Notes: generated by a model not told the origin, from the letters alone. A stretch of DNA of 64,000 bases from Adineta steineri (GCA_905250115.1 CAJNOI010000011.1:812426-876425); one strand, 5' to 3'. Numbered from the stretch's first letter, positions 26,526 through 37,972 are shown. A program made the numbers and translations.

Positions 26526-27239
26526 AGTCTATTACACAGATTAATTTTTTTCATAATTAATAATTCTGAAGAGTTGCTTTCATATTAGAATAGTTTGACA
26601 AATCTTAGTATATACTCATAATACACATTCAAATCATTTAGCTATGAGGTATTTTTAAACTTCTCACGATCTTATATTTGTTCATTTTTAACATTTGAAA
26701 CTTTTCTTTCGAAATGAAATAATTGAGTAAACATACCAAACGATGAAATAACTGAAATTTTCTTGATAAATTCTTGTGGATCTTGTCGAACAGAAATATT
26801 TGATGGTGTGACAAATTCTTTTGTAATTTGTTTTAGTTGTAATTGAAAATGATTTAAATCAAGTTCATTAAATTCATTTTCTTCACGAATTTCTTTTAAT
26901 TTCTTAGATAATTCAATAAACTTTTTTTCCACATCATTAATCGATTTTTCTGTTGATTTCATCAGTGTTTCTCGACATTGTTGTGCTGTTTGTTGAATTT
27001 TTTTCCCATTGATCAATCTGCTGAATTAAAGAAGCATTTTGTGGATTTTGTTTTTGTTGAATAATTGTGTGTTGAAATTGATCATGATTATTAATAATTT
27101 CATCTAATTGTTTGTCAAGAATTTGTCGATGTTCTGTTAAATGTTGAAAACAGAATTCTTTTGAACATCCTTTACAATCGTATGTATTTTTTTCTTTGTT
27201 ACACACAAAACATTGTGCTTTATTTTTTGCTGTTGCCAT

Positions 27240-27999
27240 TTGTCGAAGAATTTCGAAAAAACGAAATGAATATTTGTTATCATTTTGTCTGTGTATTTAT
27301 TTATATAAAACAAAATGAGTCAAGGTAGATAAATATCAGTCGGTAGTAACAGAACGAACAAGATCTTTCTTCGATAGATAAGAGATCTTCATCATGAAAT
27401 TATTTAATATTCATTGACAAGCTGATGTATCGTCGTCTTTTTTTCCTGTTTGCTTTCATATATTATATCTTGTATGTATATAATCATATATAAACACTTG
27501 TTTCTCTTTTGTTGTATTTTGTTGGGCTTGATGTCATTGTGATTATATATGTATACTTATATACTAAAAAATAAAGGTAAAACGGGTTACCATGTTGAGG
27601 GTGTGGGTATGGATGTAGGCATGAATAAGAGATGAATAGAACAACCTCATTAATATTCACACCCACCCTCAATCTGGTATTTATATTTATGACGGGACGC
27701 TAATTTTTGAAATTCTATACCTGACAATGGTAATAGCAACTGAGAAACCGTTGCAATTTTTCGTTTCTCGACAGTCCGGCTTACACTTATATTCAGATGA
27801 TTTTCGTTGTTCAATCGCTGATAGTTTTTCAAAGAAAGGATTTTCGAACTCTTGTTCTCTTATTTTTCATACTTATTGTATTTGGATACGTACATATATG
27901 ATAGCTCTATCGCTCATATTTAGCATCCAAACCTTATGTTTAGTATAGTTAGTATGGTTAATATTGATATTGAAAAGAAAAATCTTTATTCATTTGATT
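27240..27999. other. Intergenic
   Basis: Upstream region of the NHL pseudogene and downstream region of the TIR gene. It holds one foldback element (27595-27672) and otherwise AT-rich DNA without a recognisable gene. Confidence 0.45.
27595..27672. repeat. Telomere-like foldback element
   Basis: The left arm TTGAGGGTGTGGGTATGG and the right arm ATTCACACCCACCCTCAA share perfectly complementary TTGAGGGTG-type ends. The loop is about 40 bases. Confidence 0.7.
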
Positions 28000-30900
28000 T
28001 TATGAAATAGTACATGTAGTAGATCGAGTTGATTTGGATGAATCTAATACGGTAGAAGTAGTAGATAGAGTATTATCGTTTAGTTGTTTTTCTAAAGCAT
28101 TGGCAAATCGAAGAAATTCGTGTGGAGGCATTTCATTTCCATGATTTCGTTGCGAATAGATTTTTGCATAAATATTCATTTGTTTCTCACGATCTTTGAT
28201 TAATAATTGAGCATAATCGAACATTTCTTCACGTGTTTCAAAATTAAATAATTTACGAATTTCCGGAGAAATTCGATGAGATAAGAACCATGAGTTAACA
28301 TCATTACCATTTGATGTATCGTCATCTAATAAAGGTTGAGATGAAGAATTTGAAGTTGCTCCATTATTAACAACCAATGGTACACTATGATGTTGTGATG
28401 GTACAGCATTTTGTTGGGTCGTCGTTTTAGAAGATGATACAGATAGACGAATTGTATTCAACAATTCAGTTTTTTTATTTTTCTCTAATTGATCAATATC
28501 TCGAAAACGAATATATTTCATACCAGTCATACGAATACCTAAAACATATTCAGTTTTATATTGAAAATCTCACACCAATATGTATTTCATTATCCAGTTG
28601 CCTTTTGAAATAATTCCCAACTATGTACTCCTTTCATTTGATGGAAGAAATATTGGCGACAAATAATATTTTACTATTGATCCGTTCAATTCTCATATAG
28701 ACTCATGTGCTCTTCTTTTATGTGTATCTTTAATGCTATGTGATCGTTATTACTAGAAATCGTGCAAGAAGACGACACTGTTAAATGGTGAAATAGATAG
28801 GGAAAAGTCTCCATTTTTTTGTTATTTAGATTAAATATCCTTACAGAAACATGCAGTATTTTTCAACTCAACCTAACCTAATTTGAAAATATGCATTTTT
28901 TTTGATTTTCACACATAGGTGTAACTGTGCGTGTTGTGCTTCTATTTCAGTTTTATATACACATTGCTCTGCATCTATAATTTTCTCAGCTCTATATCTG
29001 ATATCGTTAAAATTGTTTCATCAAGTAAGAATACAAAACAATACCAACGAAATATTATCTGCTCATAGATTGTACATCTATTTACTTACCAAGCCATCCT
29101 TTCGGATCGAAATTTCCAATTAAAACAGGTACAATAGTTCTCTTCAATGAATCGACAGCATAAATAAATTCTTGACGACACGATTTACTTTGAAAATATT
29201 GTTCTGAAAGAAGACATAGAATAACATTTGATTGTTCCATTCCATTTGCAATTGATTCCCATAAATCTCCTGCTCCTTGACAATGAGTTCGATCAATCCA
29301 AATACTAAAATCATCCTTACACGTAGATAGCAAATCATATATTTCACTACAAAATTCATTATTATCATGACAATAACTAATCATAATCCATGGTTTGGAA
29401 TTTAACCTAAAATACATGAACAATAGATAAAATTTTCTTGTCGATAAATAATATAAATCTTATACTTTTTCATTGTATTTACTGGAAGTGCATTGACAGA
29501 CAAATTTTGATGTTTTGAAATGTTATTATTACCTGTTATTTCATTATCATTTAAATTAAGATTATGTAAAATTCCTTGAGTTGCTTGATGAATTCCTTCC
29601 ATTGATCTTGGTTTATATTGTTCAATCATATTTTCTAAATCATTATTTTCTATAAATATTCTTAATTTATCAAGAAATTTTTCATTTTTAATTAATTCTT
29701 GTTGATAATTATATTGAAATGAAATACTCCATAAAATATTTAAAACAGCAATTAATGTAAATTGTTCAAGTCGATCAGTACTTTTTAATGCATGAGAAAA
29801 ATCGATAAATATTGTAACAAATAAATCAATTGTTGAACTTATATCAGATGGTGGTTCAGTTTCAGCATGATAAAGTATATAGTCTAGTGAACGTTCTTCA
29901 ACAACAAACATTTTTACTAATATACATAATGGTTCACTAACATGCAAACCATCACTTCGATATCGATCAGTTTTACTTGCATCCATTATTAATTGTAATA
30001 ATTGATTGAATACACTGTTCATTCCTTTTTTGTCACGTTTCAATTGTTCAGGTGTAGACACAAGTGCTAAAGCCATTGTAATAACAAGAATTCGAGAATC
30101 TGATGTTTCTATTTTCCTAAAACAAAAAGTTCGATGAAACTAAACGGAAAGTAGAAAAGAGAAAAAATATGATTTACGAATTTTGATATCTTTTAATGAT
30201 AATAACTGCATCGTATTTGTTAAGTTCATCGGCACCATCATCATGTCGAGCAATATTATGAATAATACTAATCAATGATCGACGACTTTTTTCTGCCAAC
30301 ATAGATGCTTGAGCGAGCCAGCCAATAGCTCGTTTAGCAAGATCACATTTCAATAACATAGGAATAAGAACTGTTCGATCTGATAAACTCCATATGACAG
30401 TTAAAATAACCTCATTAATATCTCCGATTTTATAATCTTTTTCTATTACTGTTGATGCATGTTCTGGCATTCGTTTATCAATACGATCAATAAAAAGTGT
30501 AAGCAGTTCACAATATTCCTCAATGTGTTGCTGATCTTGAATGGAATCGAATGTAAAAAATGACTCTGCTTGCACAACAAACAACAGAATATAACTAACA
30601 TGCTTATAGTACAATTTATTTTCTTCTGATTCTTGTTCATCTTTAGTTAGTAAAAGATAATTCTTTATGTGAGTTTGATTGAGCTGATTGATGCACCAAA
30701 AAAATGTTTCTCTGGCAATATGATCATCTTTTCTTATGGTATAAAAATCAATTGATTTTATCATAATTTCTAGAAGAGAACCACATTCAGCATAACACGA
30801 TGGACTATCGGAGGCAGAAATTGAAAGAACTTCACCCCAAACAGAAAGAAATTTCAGCCATACTTGTTTTTTAGATTCAGTTGTTGATATTGACAAATTT

Positions 30901-31022
30901 TTGAACTGTTCTAATCGAGTCATAAGCTGTTGATATGATGACAATTGATTATCGTCAGAGGATTTTATTTCAGTAATAGTTTCTGAACGAAATGGATCCA
31001 TCGATTCCTTCTTATCGGTCAT
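28000..31022 (-). CDS. Helical-repeat + TIR-domain protein (SARM1-like TIR)
   Basis: Exons 31022-30178, 30116-29466, 29406-29090 and 28538-28000 are phase-consistent and give about 783 aa. Residues 1-490 are Leu-rich helices of ARM/HEAT type without a clear named motif. A TIR domain follows (about 503-605): KPWIMISYCHD, FSIWIDR, NVILCLLSEQY, TIVPVLIG and GWLGIRM. Within it, DLWESIANGM puts a Glu (about residue 549) where SARM1-type TIR NADases carry their catalytic Glu, so NAD+ cleavage is plausible. The C-terminus has a Ser/Thr-rich linker and a helical segment (about 680-745, WFLSHRISPEIRKLF) that could be SAM-like. The order is thus helical-TIR-helical, unlike the ARM-SAM-SAM-TIR of SARM1. 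Intron 28539-29089 is unusually long (551 bases). The likely role is intracellular innate or stress signalling, by analogy. Confidence 0.82.
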
Positions 31023-31264
31023 ATTATCTTAAAGAAATCTTTCACAATGGCACAGAGTGTCTTACTTTAACAACAATTGTTTAAATATACATAACTACCA
31101 TCGGCATGTATGTTGGTTGATGGCAACAGAAGAAAAAGAACAACTCACGTTCTCGTGCGTCATTGCCAGTAACTAACTCAGAATAAAATAACATTTGACG
31201 TAATCAAATAACAAAATGAAGTCACATGGCATTGAGATTCTCGATCAGAGGATTCTATGCTTTT

Positions 31265-31304
31265 GTGTGGGTAGGTGTAGGTGTATAATCATCTCCTACC
31301 CACA
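31265..31304. repeat. Telomere-like foldback element
   Basis: TGTGGGTAGGTGTAGG pairs imperfectly with CTCCTACCCACAG across a short loop. Confidence 0.55.
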
Positions 31305-32000
31305 GCTTAATTAGTATTTAACAATTCTAAACATTGATAAATAATATTTCATAGCTTGACAAACAAAAAGTTAAATGTTATTATTATGCAACACTTTCTT
31401 CGATGATATTTTCAATTTGATAAGATCTTTTTAAATCTTGGGAGGAAATTAATCGATTATTGAAAAATCAAAGTAAATTCTCTCTTTTTGTGTGATATTC
31501 AATCATTAAAATGAAAGAAACGAAGATCATATTGACTTGGAATGACATTTCATTGAATTGTCGATATTTTTTTTATTTGAATTAAATTTTAAAGATTTGT
31601 ATAAGTTAATCTAATAAGAACGATAATAACAATCGACTATAATCAAACAGATAAGTTAAAATTGATTTAGTTTCTTTATTTAAAGATTTATTTTTTAAAT
31701 ACACTTGGGGAAATTCATCATTAAAATAAACAATTCTCTTTACATTTTATTCTTAATTAAGATTTCAGTTTATTAACTATGATTCACTTTATTTATCTTT
31801 GAAAAATAAAGTACTTTAAATCGTCAAAATTTCTATCTTTTCATTGTCCTCAATGGTAACTCTGCGTCTTTACCTCTTTTTCGTTCTTTACACTCGACAT
31901 CCGTTGATTCAGCGATTGATACAGAACAGTAGAACAGATTGTAATTTCACAATATGAATATAACTACAAAATAAATGTGATCAGATAAATCAAATGAAGA

Positions 32001-32105
32001 GACGAGCCGCGACCCTGAGTCGATCTTTAACTCACTGCTAATGAGCCTTAAGCATAAGCACCGGTCTTTCGGGACCATGACTCAGGGTCAACTCGATATT
32101 CGTCA
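32001..32105. repeat. Compact GC-rich hairpin with nested stem-loops
   Basis: GACCCTGAGTC (32011-32021) pairs perfectly with GACTCAGGGTC (32079-32089). Outside it, GACGA pairs with TCGTC. Inside are CTCA-CTGCTAA-TGAG and GGTC-TTTCGG-GACC mini-hairpins. It is GC-richer than its surroundings. It may be a structured RNA or a small foldback element; the strand is unknown. Confidence 0.5.
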
Positions 32106-32204
32106 TACTTTTTTTCCCACACACATGATCTCTTTTTACTGTTTTTTTCGCGATCCTCTGCTAAGCGATGAGTGACTGATATTTCTTCCATTGTTTATTT
32201 GTTT

Positions 32205-32550
32205 TTCTACACATCTACAAACTCTAATAGCACCCAGAAAATTTCTTCTTATGTCACATTTTGTCCAAGTGTTTTGTCGCTGATCATTTTGGTAAAAAAA
32301 AGTTTTTGAACTTCATTGAGTAATGACAAAGGTATAATCAGAATACTAAACACACTAAAATACATTAAAATACGATTTTTTTTAATAAATAAGCATAAAC
32401 AGTGTTTAGTATTTTAACTATAACACCGTCATTACTCAATGAAACTCAAAAAGGTTTATACTAAAATGATCAACGGCGAAAAGCTCTTCAAAATCTGATG
32501 TAAAAGAGAATTTTCTAAATACCCTTAGAGTTCCTAGATGTGTAAAAAAA
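32205..32550. repeat. Long imperfect palindrome (MITE-like foldback)
   Basis: The two halves are diverged inverted copies. TTCATTGAGTAATGAC (from about 32312) matches GTCATTACTCAATGAA (from about 32428) perfectly. Outward, TGATCATTTT and ACACATCTA-AACTCTAA stretches pair with counterparts near 32465 and 32535. Inner AATACTAAACAC pairs with GTGTTTAGTATT. There is no coding potential, which is typical of a non-autonomous foldback or MITE. Confidence 0.65.
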
Positions 32551-32857
32551 ATAAAAATGTACATTGAATATGAAAAACTGATATCACCATAGGATTTTGA
32601 TTGAAACCTAAAAAAGAACCGGTTTTTCTGTGATTTAACTATCATTTTTATTTATTTACGAACATAACGAAGAGATTTCAGGTAAAGGTGGTTGAGGATA
32701 TGCCAGGTGTGCGTGTGAGTATTGGTATATATGTCATCGCTCTCTCATACCATGCTCAGATCAACACACATCCACTAGAATGTGGATGGAAATGTGTCCG
32801 ATAATTGAATATGTTCCCTTGTTAGTAAAAGTGCTAAATATTCATTTTGTGATAGCT

Positions 32858-35438
32858 TTACGCAATCACATCCTCGATCAAACTTTTATTTAAATCAGTA
32901 AATTTATTTTCAATCGAATTTAATTCAAACTTTTGTACACGATGATTCCAAAGGTCAGAGACGTACAGGTTTCCTTGTCGATCAAAAGACAAATCTTCAG
33001 GATAATATAACTGGTTTGATTGTTTCCCTTCTCCATTTCCACCGGCAACAATCGCTCCTTGTGTATCTTCTTTACACCAACGCATTATTCGATGATTGCC
33101 AAAATCTGCAACATAGATGTAACCGAGTTGATCAACAATCACTCCTCGAGGAGAAGACAACTGTGTTAAACTATTTCCCTGACCTTGTCCACCAGCAACG
33201 ATAATTCCTTTGTCTGCATCTTTTAACCATTTCACAACACGATGATTTTCACTATCTGATACATACAATGAATAATCTTCATCAACGAAGATATAAGTAG
33301 GAAAATTAAGTTGATTGAAATCGCTCCCTTTACCATTTCCGCCTGCTACAATTGTTCCAGTTTTTTCTTCTCTTTTCCATCGTTTCACTTCATTCTGCTT
33401 GAAATCAGAAACATAAAGAGTTCCACTATTATCCATTGCTAAACCCCACGCATCAATATCTTCAATGATAATTTGTCCATTTTTTGTATTGTTTTGACGA
33501 GACCATTGCATCACTCGTCTGTTTTCAGAATCAGCAATGATCAAAGAGTTATGTTCTTTGTCAATAATTACACCTATTGGCTCATTAAATTGATTCATTT
33601 GATTTCCGCATCCATTTGCACCTGCGACAATTTGACCAATTATTGCATTGTATTTCCATTGAACTATACGATGATTCGAATTATTAGCGATATAAATAGT
33701 TTGATCGTCATCAACGAATATACCAACAGGATGAGAGAGTTGATTTAAGTTATCGTCGCGACCATTGCCTCCAGCGACAGTAATTCCTTCTTGTTTCCAT
33801 CTTACACCTAAATGAAAACAAAAAAGCTTTTGACAAGTTGTTTTCTACGTGACAATGAGAAAAAAGTGATTTTTCGTGAAATTGATTTGTTTGTGGATGT
33901 GAATGTAAGTGATGAAGAGGCGCACCCAAATTCACATCCACCCTCAAGAAGCATCAAAAATTATACTTAACAGTAAAAAAGTTCACTGTGATTGGTCAAA
34001 AACTATCCTTTGGCTTCCGATCTGGTTTCAAAAAAACTAATTCATGCTTAACACTGATGTATATTAGTCAAAAATTATAGTAATTGAAATAAATTCTAAA
34101 TCTATTTATTTTTAAAATATTTGATAAATGATATTAATTAAATAACAAAGTAACCACCACTCTCTATAGAATTATCGTTTAAAAAGGATCGACTGTTTTT
34201 TAATGAACTCACCTATACAATTGTTTGTTATATTGCTATTATTTTGAAAAAGTAGTTCATTTTGTTTTTTGACTTCAAGGTATTTTTGATGCCATTGGAT
34301 ACTCATATCATAGTCACCTGTTTGTGATGCCAATTCACCAAGATCTTCGTATAAACTGCTAAGTAGAGGATCATTTGATGGAAGTTCATTTAATAAACGT
34401 TTAAAATATCCTTCAGCTAAATCAAATTTTCCCATTGTCCATAGTACTTTTCCTAATGTTCGAAGATTTGTTTCTCCGTTTCCAATTTGTTGTTTCATAT
34501 GCAAAAGAACTTGTTTTAAATCATATTCATTATCACTACACAAACTCATTTCAATGATCCAAACATGATCATCACTATAATTAATGCTTTTTAGACGAAA
34601 AATTGAACCAATCATAAAAAGTACTTCCGTTTCATTGATAAAATGACTATATTTACTTATATCGGCAAATGGTTTAGTAGTGACCATTTGAGGATCAGCA
34701 TCGATCTCAAACAATACTCCCTCCAATTTCAAATCAATCAATGAAGTTGTATCGCCCAGAAAGAAGAGAGCTGTTGTACGATTTTTACTGGTGGAAAAAA
34801 ATGACTGTATTGAAATGAATTGTCCAATGTGTTGCTTAAGATCATGTAATTCATCACTTGACATAAGTTGACTTCGATAAACTCGTAAAGGATTAGTAAC
34901 TTGATCGTGCTGTAATTGACAATGAATATCTGAGATGAATTCACGGAATAAAAAGATCGTATGAATATTTTGAGTACGCAATGCTGTATTGAGGATTTTG
35001 TAAAAGAATGATTCTCTTGTATACCACCATAACACTTTGTCAGCTGAATATTCTTCCTCAAATTCACGAAGATTATCTAACTCAATATGATTACCTTCGT
35101 ATTCATTTTTACAAAGATTAATAAATTCAGTTTTATCTGTTTGAGTATATTTTAATCGTAAGAGACAATCAATTAGAATTTGAGAAAAAACAAATTGACC
35201 ATTTAAGCCTGTTGTTGATTTACCTTCGCTAACTTTTGTTGTGAAAATATTAATTGATAATGGTTCTGCTATCTTTTTCTGGATTTTATGATCTTCCGTA
35301 ATTCGAGAGATAAGTTCATCAACTTCAACAACAGCATTTTTTGCCTAATAAAAAATTATCATATCAAATTGAAATTGTTTATCATACCTTTACTTTTGAA
35401 AATTTACAAGCCCACTGTTCATTACTCTTTCCAGCCAT
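32858..35438 (-). CDS. ADP-ribosyltransferase-NHL repeat fusion protein
   Basis: Exons 35438-35388, 35344-34213 and 33807-32858 are phase-consistent, giving about 710 aa from ATG 35438. Exon 2 carries an R-S-E class mono-ADP-ribosyltransferase fold: WWYTRESF, catalytic Arg in VYRSQ (about R174), STS (about 201-203) and ETE (about 255-257), all intact, then about two TPR-like helical repeats (about 300-390). The exon ends TGTATAG before a GTGAGT donor and joins in frame to exon 3, which encodes about seven NHL repeats (GGNGxGxxxNQL...NHRVVKW). The ART half would transfer ADP-ribose from NAD+ to protein side chains; the NHL propeller would bind a partner or RNA. The propeller is a close paralogue of the broken NHL gene at 24.4 kb, here without lesions. 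The N-terminal domain present in the 51-kb ART is missing or decayed (see 35439-35522). Confidence 0.78.
33888..33947. repeat. Telomere-like foldback element (intronic)
   Basis: TTTGTGGATGTGAATGTAAG and a right arm ATTCACATCCACCCTCAAG pair across about 20 bases. It lies in intron 33808-34212 of the ART-NHL gene. Confidence 0.6.
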
Positions 35439-35522
35439 GCAATAAACATAGATTCACATAACTTGTCGAAGATTATAAACAACTAATACTATTTCTTGTC
35501 CTAGTCGATCACTAACAATAAG
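35439..35522 (-). pseudogene. Decayed N-terminal domain of the ART-NHL gene
   Basis: Upstream of the predicted ATG the same reading frame continues on the minus strand to about 35522. It encodes residues that align with the N-terminal domain of the 51-kb ART (SDRLGQEIV against SGSLGQHLV; IYVYC against IYIFC). It is interrupted by a TGA at 35456-35454. Beyond 35522 the homology fades into A-rich DNA. The current ATG at 35438 lies inside the ancestral domain, so the protein is either N-terminally truncated or the locus is decaying. Confidence 0.6.
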
Positions 35523-35883
35523 TTTTTTTTCTTTTTTTTATATAATTCGCTTTCTTTATCGTGACACTCGGGAGTGCTAACAACTAATACCGTAAGGATT
35601 TACAGCTGCTTGTTACACATCACTATCTAGAATATAAGCATACAATAAAAAGGCACATTTTATTGAGATTGTGCTACGTTAGTGAGTAAAAGAGGGCAGG
35701 GGGAGGAAGTAAATAACCAATAACGAAAAGAAAAGAAAAAAGAAGCAAGGAGAAAGAGAAGAGAATAGAAAAAAAGAAAAATTTAGCAGTATTAAGGGAG
35801 AAAGCGAAAATATACGAGTCAGAACGATGAGTGCCACTACCCCTTTATATGATTCTTCATCATTCTAAAAATTTAAGCCACTG

Positions 35884-35946
35884 AAGGAGTAGGCGTGTGT
35901 GAGTCGTCTCTCTCTCGGCAAACCATAACTCACACCAGTACCTTTG
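35884..35946. repeat. Telomere-like foldback element (diverged)
   Basis: AAGGAGTAGGCGTGTGTGAGT pairs with ACTCACACCAGTACCTTTG, with mismatches. The loop is about 25 bases. Confidence 0.5.
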
Positions 35947-36183
35947 TTTTATTTTTCATAAACGAATTTTTCAATCATTGTGCAAAAGCTAATCGCCAAA
36001 CAGTACATCGAAAAAGTCCTACAAAAAGTTGCTGACTTTGAAAATCAGATTAATTAAAAAAGCCGCCCTACTTATCAATGAATTACATTCCTTTAGTACC
36101 GTTCTGATACGAGTACATTGACACAAAAGTCGTCCTAATAATAACTCGTCTTGCAGTTATTCATTCTCAAATTTCTCAGAAAC

Positions 36184-36258
36184 CTTGAGAGTGCAGATGT
36201 GGGATGAGAATGTGATTGTGAAGATTAAGAGAGGACGCCCACATCTCCGCATCCTTGA
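36184..36258. repeat. Telomere-like foldback element (diverged)
   Basis: CTTGAGAGTGCAGATGTGGG at the left is mirrored by CCCACATCTCCGCATCCTTG at the right. The CTTGAG-type end is retained. Confidence 0.55.
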
Positions 36259-36625
36259 ATCGTTCGTAGGATGTGTATGCGATAAGTGAGAGAAAAGTAC
36301 ATGCATAATCGGACAGAAGAAAATTGAAGGAAGATTTAAGAAAAACAGAACAGGAATAGAAAACTTTGGCAATCACCTCTGTAGATGATTTAATCATCTT
36401 AATTGGCTTTTTTAAACGAGAAAAAATATTCTTTAGAAGAAAAAGAGGAAGACGGAATACTTTCACAATTTATTTTTCGTACGAGCCATTATCACAAATC
36501 TCTTTTCTTCTTTTCTCAAACAAAAAAATATAAGCATAAATTATATACCATTGGTATTTTTTTTAGTTCTTGAGTAAAACGATAATATAAATGTAATACT
36601 TAACGCTATACAGAATAATTTACAC

Positions 36626-37972
36626 ATGAATAAAGAATATCCAGTAGCGTTAATAAATCGTCTTAAAAATATGAAAATTATGCACGTAGAAAAATGTTAT
36701 TTTCATTATATCCACTTAACTAAACGAAGATATAACGTACGACTACATACAATGAATGAATGTAAGTGTTTAAATAATGGGCAATGTATGAAAGTCATGA
36801 TAAATGAAACAACAAACTATTATTGTCTGTGTAGCGATTGTACACAGGGTGAATTTTGTGAAAATGTCCACTACTATGTACAATATACAATGACATCGTT
36901 AATGTCAATCGACATTCTCCTCGAACAACTAACTACACGAATGGTGATAAAGATCATTTATATTTTCGTATTCTCACTTCTTACGTTTATGTCCTTTATC
37001 AATAGTTATTTGAGTATTATAACATGTTTTGTATACAGAATACGTGTTACAGTTTGTGGACTCTATATAATATTCTATTCGATCTTCAGTTTTCTTGGCA
37101 TAGCATCACTGGAAATCATTGCAATTGTAGCACTATTCTACAATGATGAGTTGAATAAACAACCAATTGTACATTGTCAAGTTATACCAACATTTCTCTA
37201 TTTAACATTCTATGCATGTCTTTGGCTTAGTGCATTCATTGCTGTTGAGCGAGCACTCATTCAGTTTTTTAATTATAGTCTATATCGTACGCGCATGTAT
37301 TCAACTATTTCTTCAATTATATTTCTCGTCGTTCTTACTGCAGTGAGTATTATCCAAGCTTTAGGACGAACAGTTGGAGAAAATCCCAAATTGTCAACAT
37401 CCTACGTCTGTTCATTTAATCATTATACAAACGAAAATTTAAAATCAGCTTATAAAGTTATGGGTAGTATTTACTTACATTTTGTTGTACCGTGGGTATT
37501 AAATTTTCTATCAATTATTCTCACTCTAACGCATATTATTCGTTATAAAATTACATTGAATGACTTACAAAGAAGTTCATGGCTATCTCTCATTATACAA
37601 CAAATTTTGAGACATAAGGATTTCTTCATACCACCAGTAGTGATTATTGTCTGTACATTACCAGAACGATTGTTAATAAACATTGCCGGTACATATTGTA
37701 TAGAGAAAAGCAAGCAAAAACTTTACATTCATTTACATATTGCTCTAGACTTTCTATATTATATGCCTATGGTTCTTACATTTTTAATCTATATCTATCC
37801 TTCCAATGTTTATATGAATGTATTTCATGAAATTAAAATAATTAAATGGATCAAACGAAAAGTATTTACTTACAATTACTGCCACAACAACAACGACTCA
37901 AACGTTTTTGCTAATACAAATGAACAAATTATTGATGAACAGATCGTTGATATAAAAATAGTGATTATTTAA
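36626..37972 (+). CDS. 7TM receptor with N-terminal EGF-like domain
   Basis: A single open exon of 448 aa from ATG 36626. Residues about 46-78 form an EGF-like module (CKCLNNGQCM, then YYCLCSDC and GEFCEN, six Cys). Seven hydrophobic segments follow from about residue 105 to 395. The loop after the third helix has an ERAL motif in the position of the rhodopsin-family DRY, and the fourth to fifth helix loop has a Cys (YVCSF). No signal peptide is visible at this start, so an upstream exon could exist and encode more ectodomain. The ligand is unknown; EGF modules suggest cell-surface adhesion or recognition. A divergent rhodopsin-like or adhesion-like receptor is the best guess. Confidence 0.7.
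   Translation: MNKEYPVALINRLKNMKIMHVEKCYFHYIHLTKRRYNVRLHTMNECKCLNNGQCMKVMINETTNYYCLCSDCTQGEFCENVHYYVQYTMTSLMSIDILLEQLTTRMVIKIIYIFVFSLLTFMSFINSYLSIITCFVYRIRVTVCGLYIIFYSIFSFLGIASLEIIAIVALFYNDELNKQPIVHCQVIPTFLYLTFYACLWLSAFIAVERALIQFFNYSLYRTRMYSTISSIIFLVVLTAVSIIQALGRTVGENPKLSTSYVCSFNHYTNENLKSAYKVMGSIYLHFVVPWVLNFLSIILTLTHIIRYKITLNDLQRSSWLSLIIQQILRHKDFFIPPVVIIVCTLPERLLINIAGTYCIEKSKQKLYIHLHIALDFLYYMPMVLTFLIYIYPSNVYMNVFHEIKIIKWIKRKVFTYNYCHNNNDSNVFANTNEQIIDEQIVDIKIVII

Larger units (their letters stand above)
24448..27239 (-). pseudogene. B-box / coiled-coil / NHL-repeat protein gene, disrupted
   Basis: Three phase-matched exons: 27239-26737, 25958-25860, 25331-24448. Exon 1 encodes an N-terminal Cys/His cluster (CFVCNKEKNTYDCKGC, then CFQHLTEH) resembling a B-box zinc finger, then a Gln/Lys-rich coiled coil. 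Exon 2 encodes a Ser/Thr linker. Exon 3 carries about six NHL beta-propeller repeats (GNNRIMRW, NHRVMKW, VADEGNN). Two lesions break it. In exon 1 the frame shifts at a run of seven A (about 26997-27004): the coiled-coil frame continues only if one A is removed. In the NHL domain a TGA (24901-24903) stands where the paralogue at 33 kb has the Trp codon of KRW. TRIM-like NHL proteins are scaffolds or E3 ligases; no RING is visible here. The lesions could be genuine decay, or partly sequencing error at the homopolymer. Confidence 0.78.
31023..32857. other. Intergenic with several hairpin elements
   Basis: No protein gene was recognised. It contains a telomere-like foldback (31265-31304), a compact GC-rich hairpin (32001-32105), a long imperfect palindrome (about 32205-32550) and a weak G-rich tract near 32690-32715. 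The upstream region of the TIR gene is at its left end. Confidence 0.5.
35523..36625. other. Intergenic with purine-rich tract and foldbacks
   Basis: A purine-rich stretch (about 35690-35800, AAGAAAAG-like) lies upstream of the ART-NHL gene. Two foldbacks follow (35884-35946 and 36184-36258). No gene was recognised. Confidence 0.45.

Noticed and set aside
32001-32105. tRNA-Ser(GCU) gene
   Set aside because: The 7-base loop matches, but there is no D arm, no TTCGA loop, and the outer stem is 11 bases instead of 7. It is kept only as an unidentified hairpin.
32001-32105. Hammerhead ribozyme
   Set aside because: CTGA and CGAAA fragments occur on the minus strand, but the conserved CUGANGA core is not present in order.
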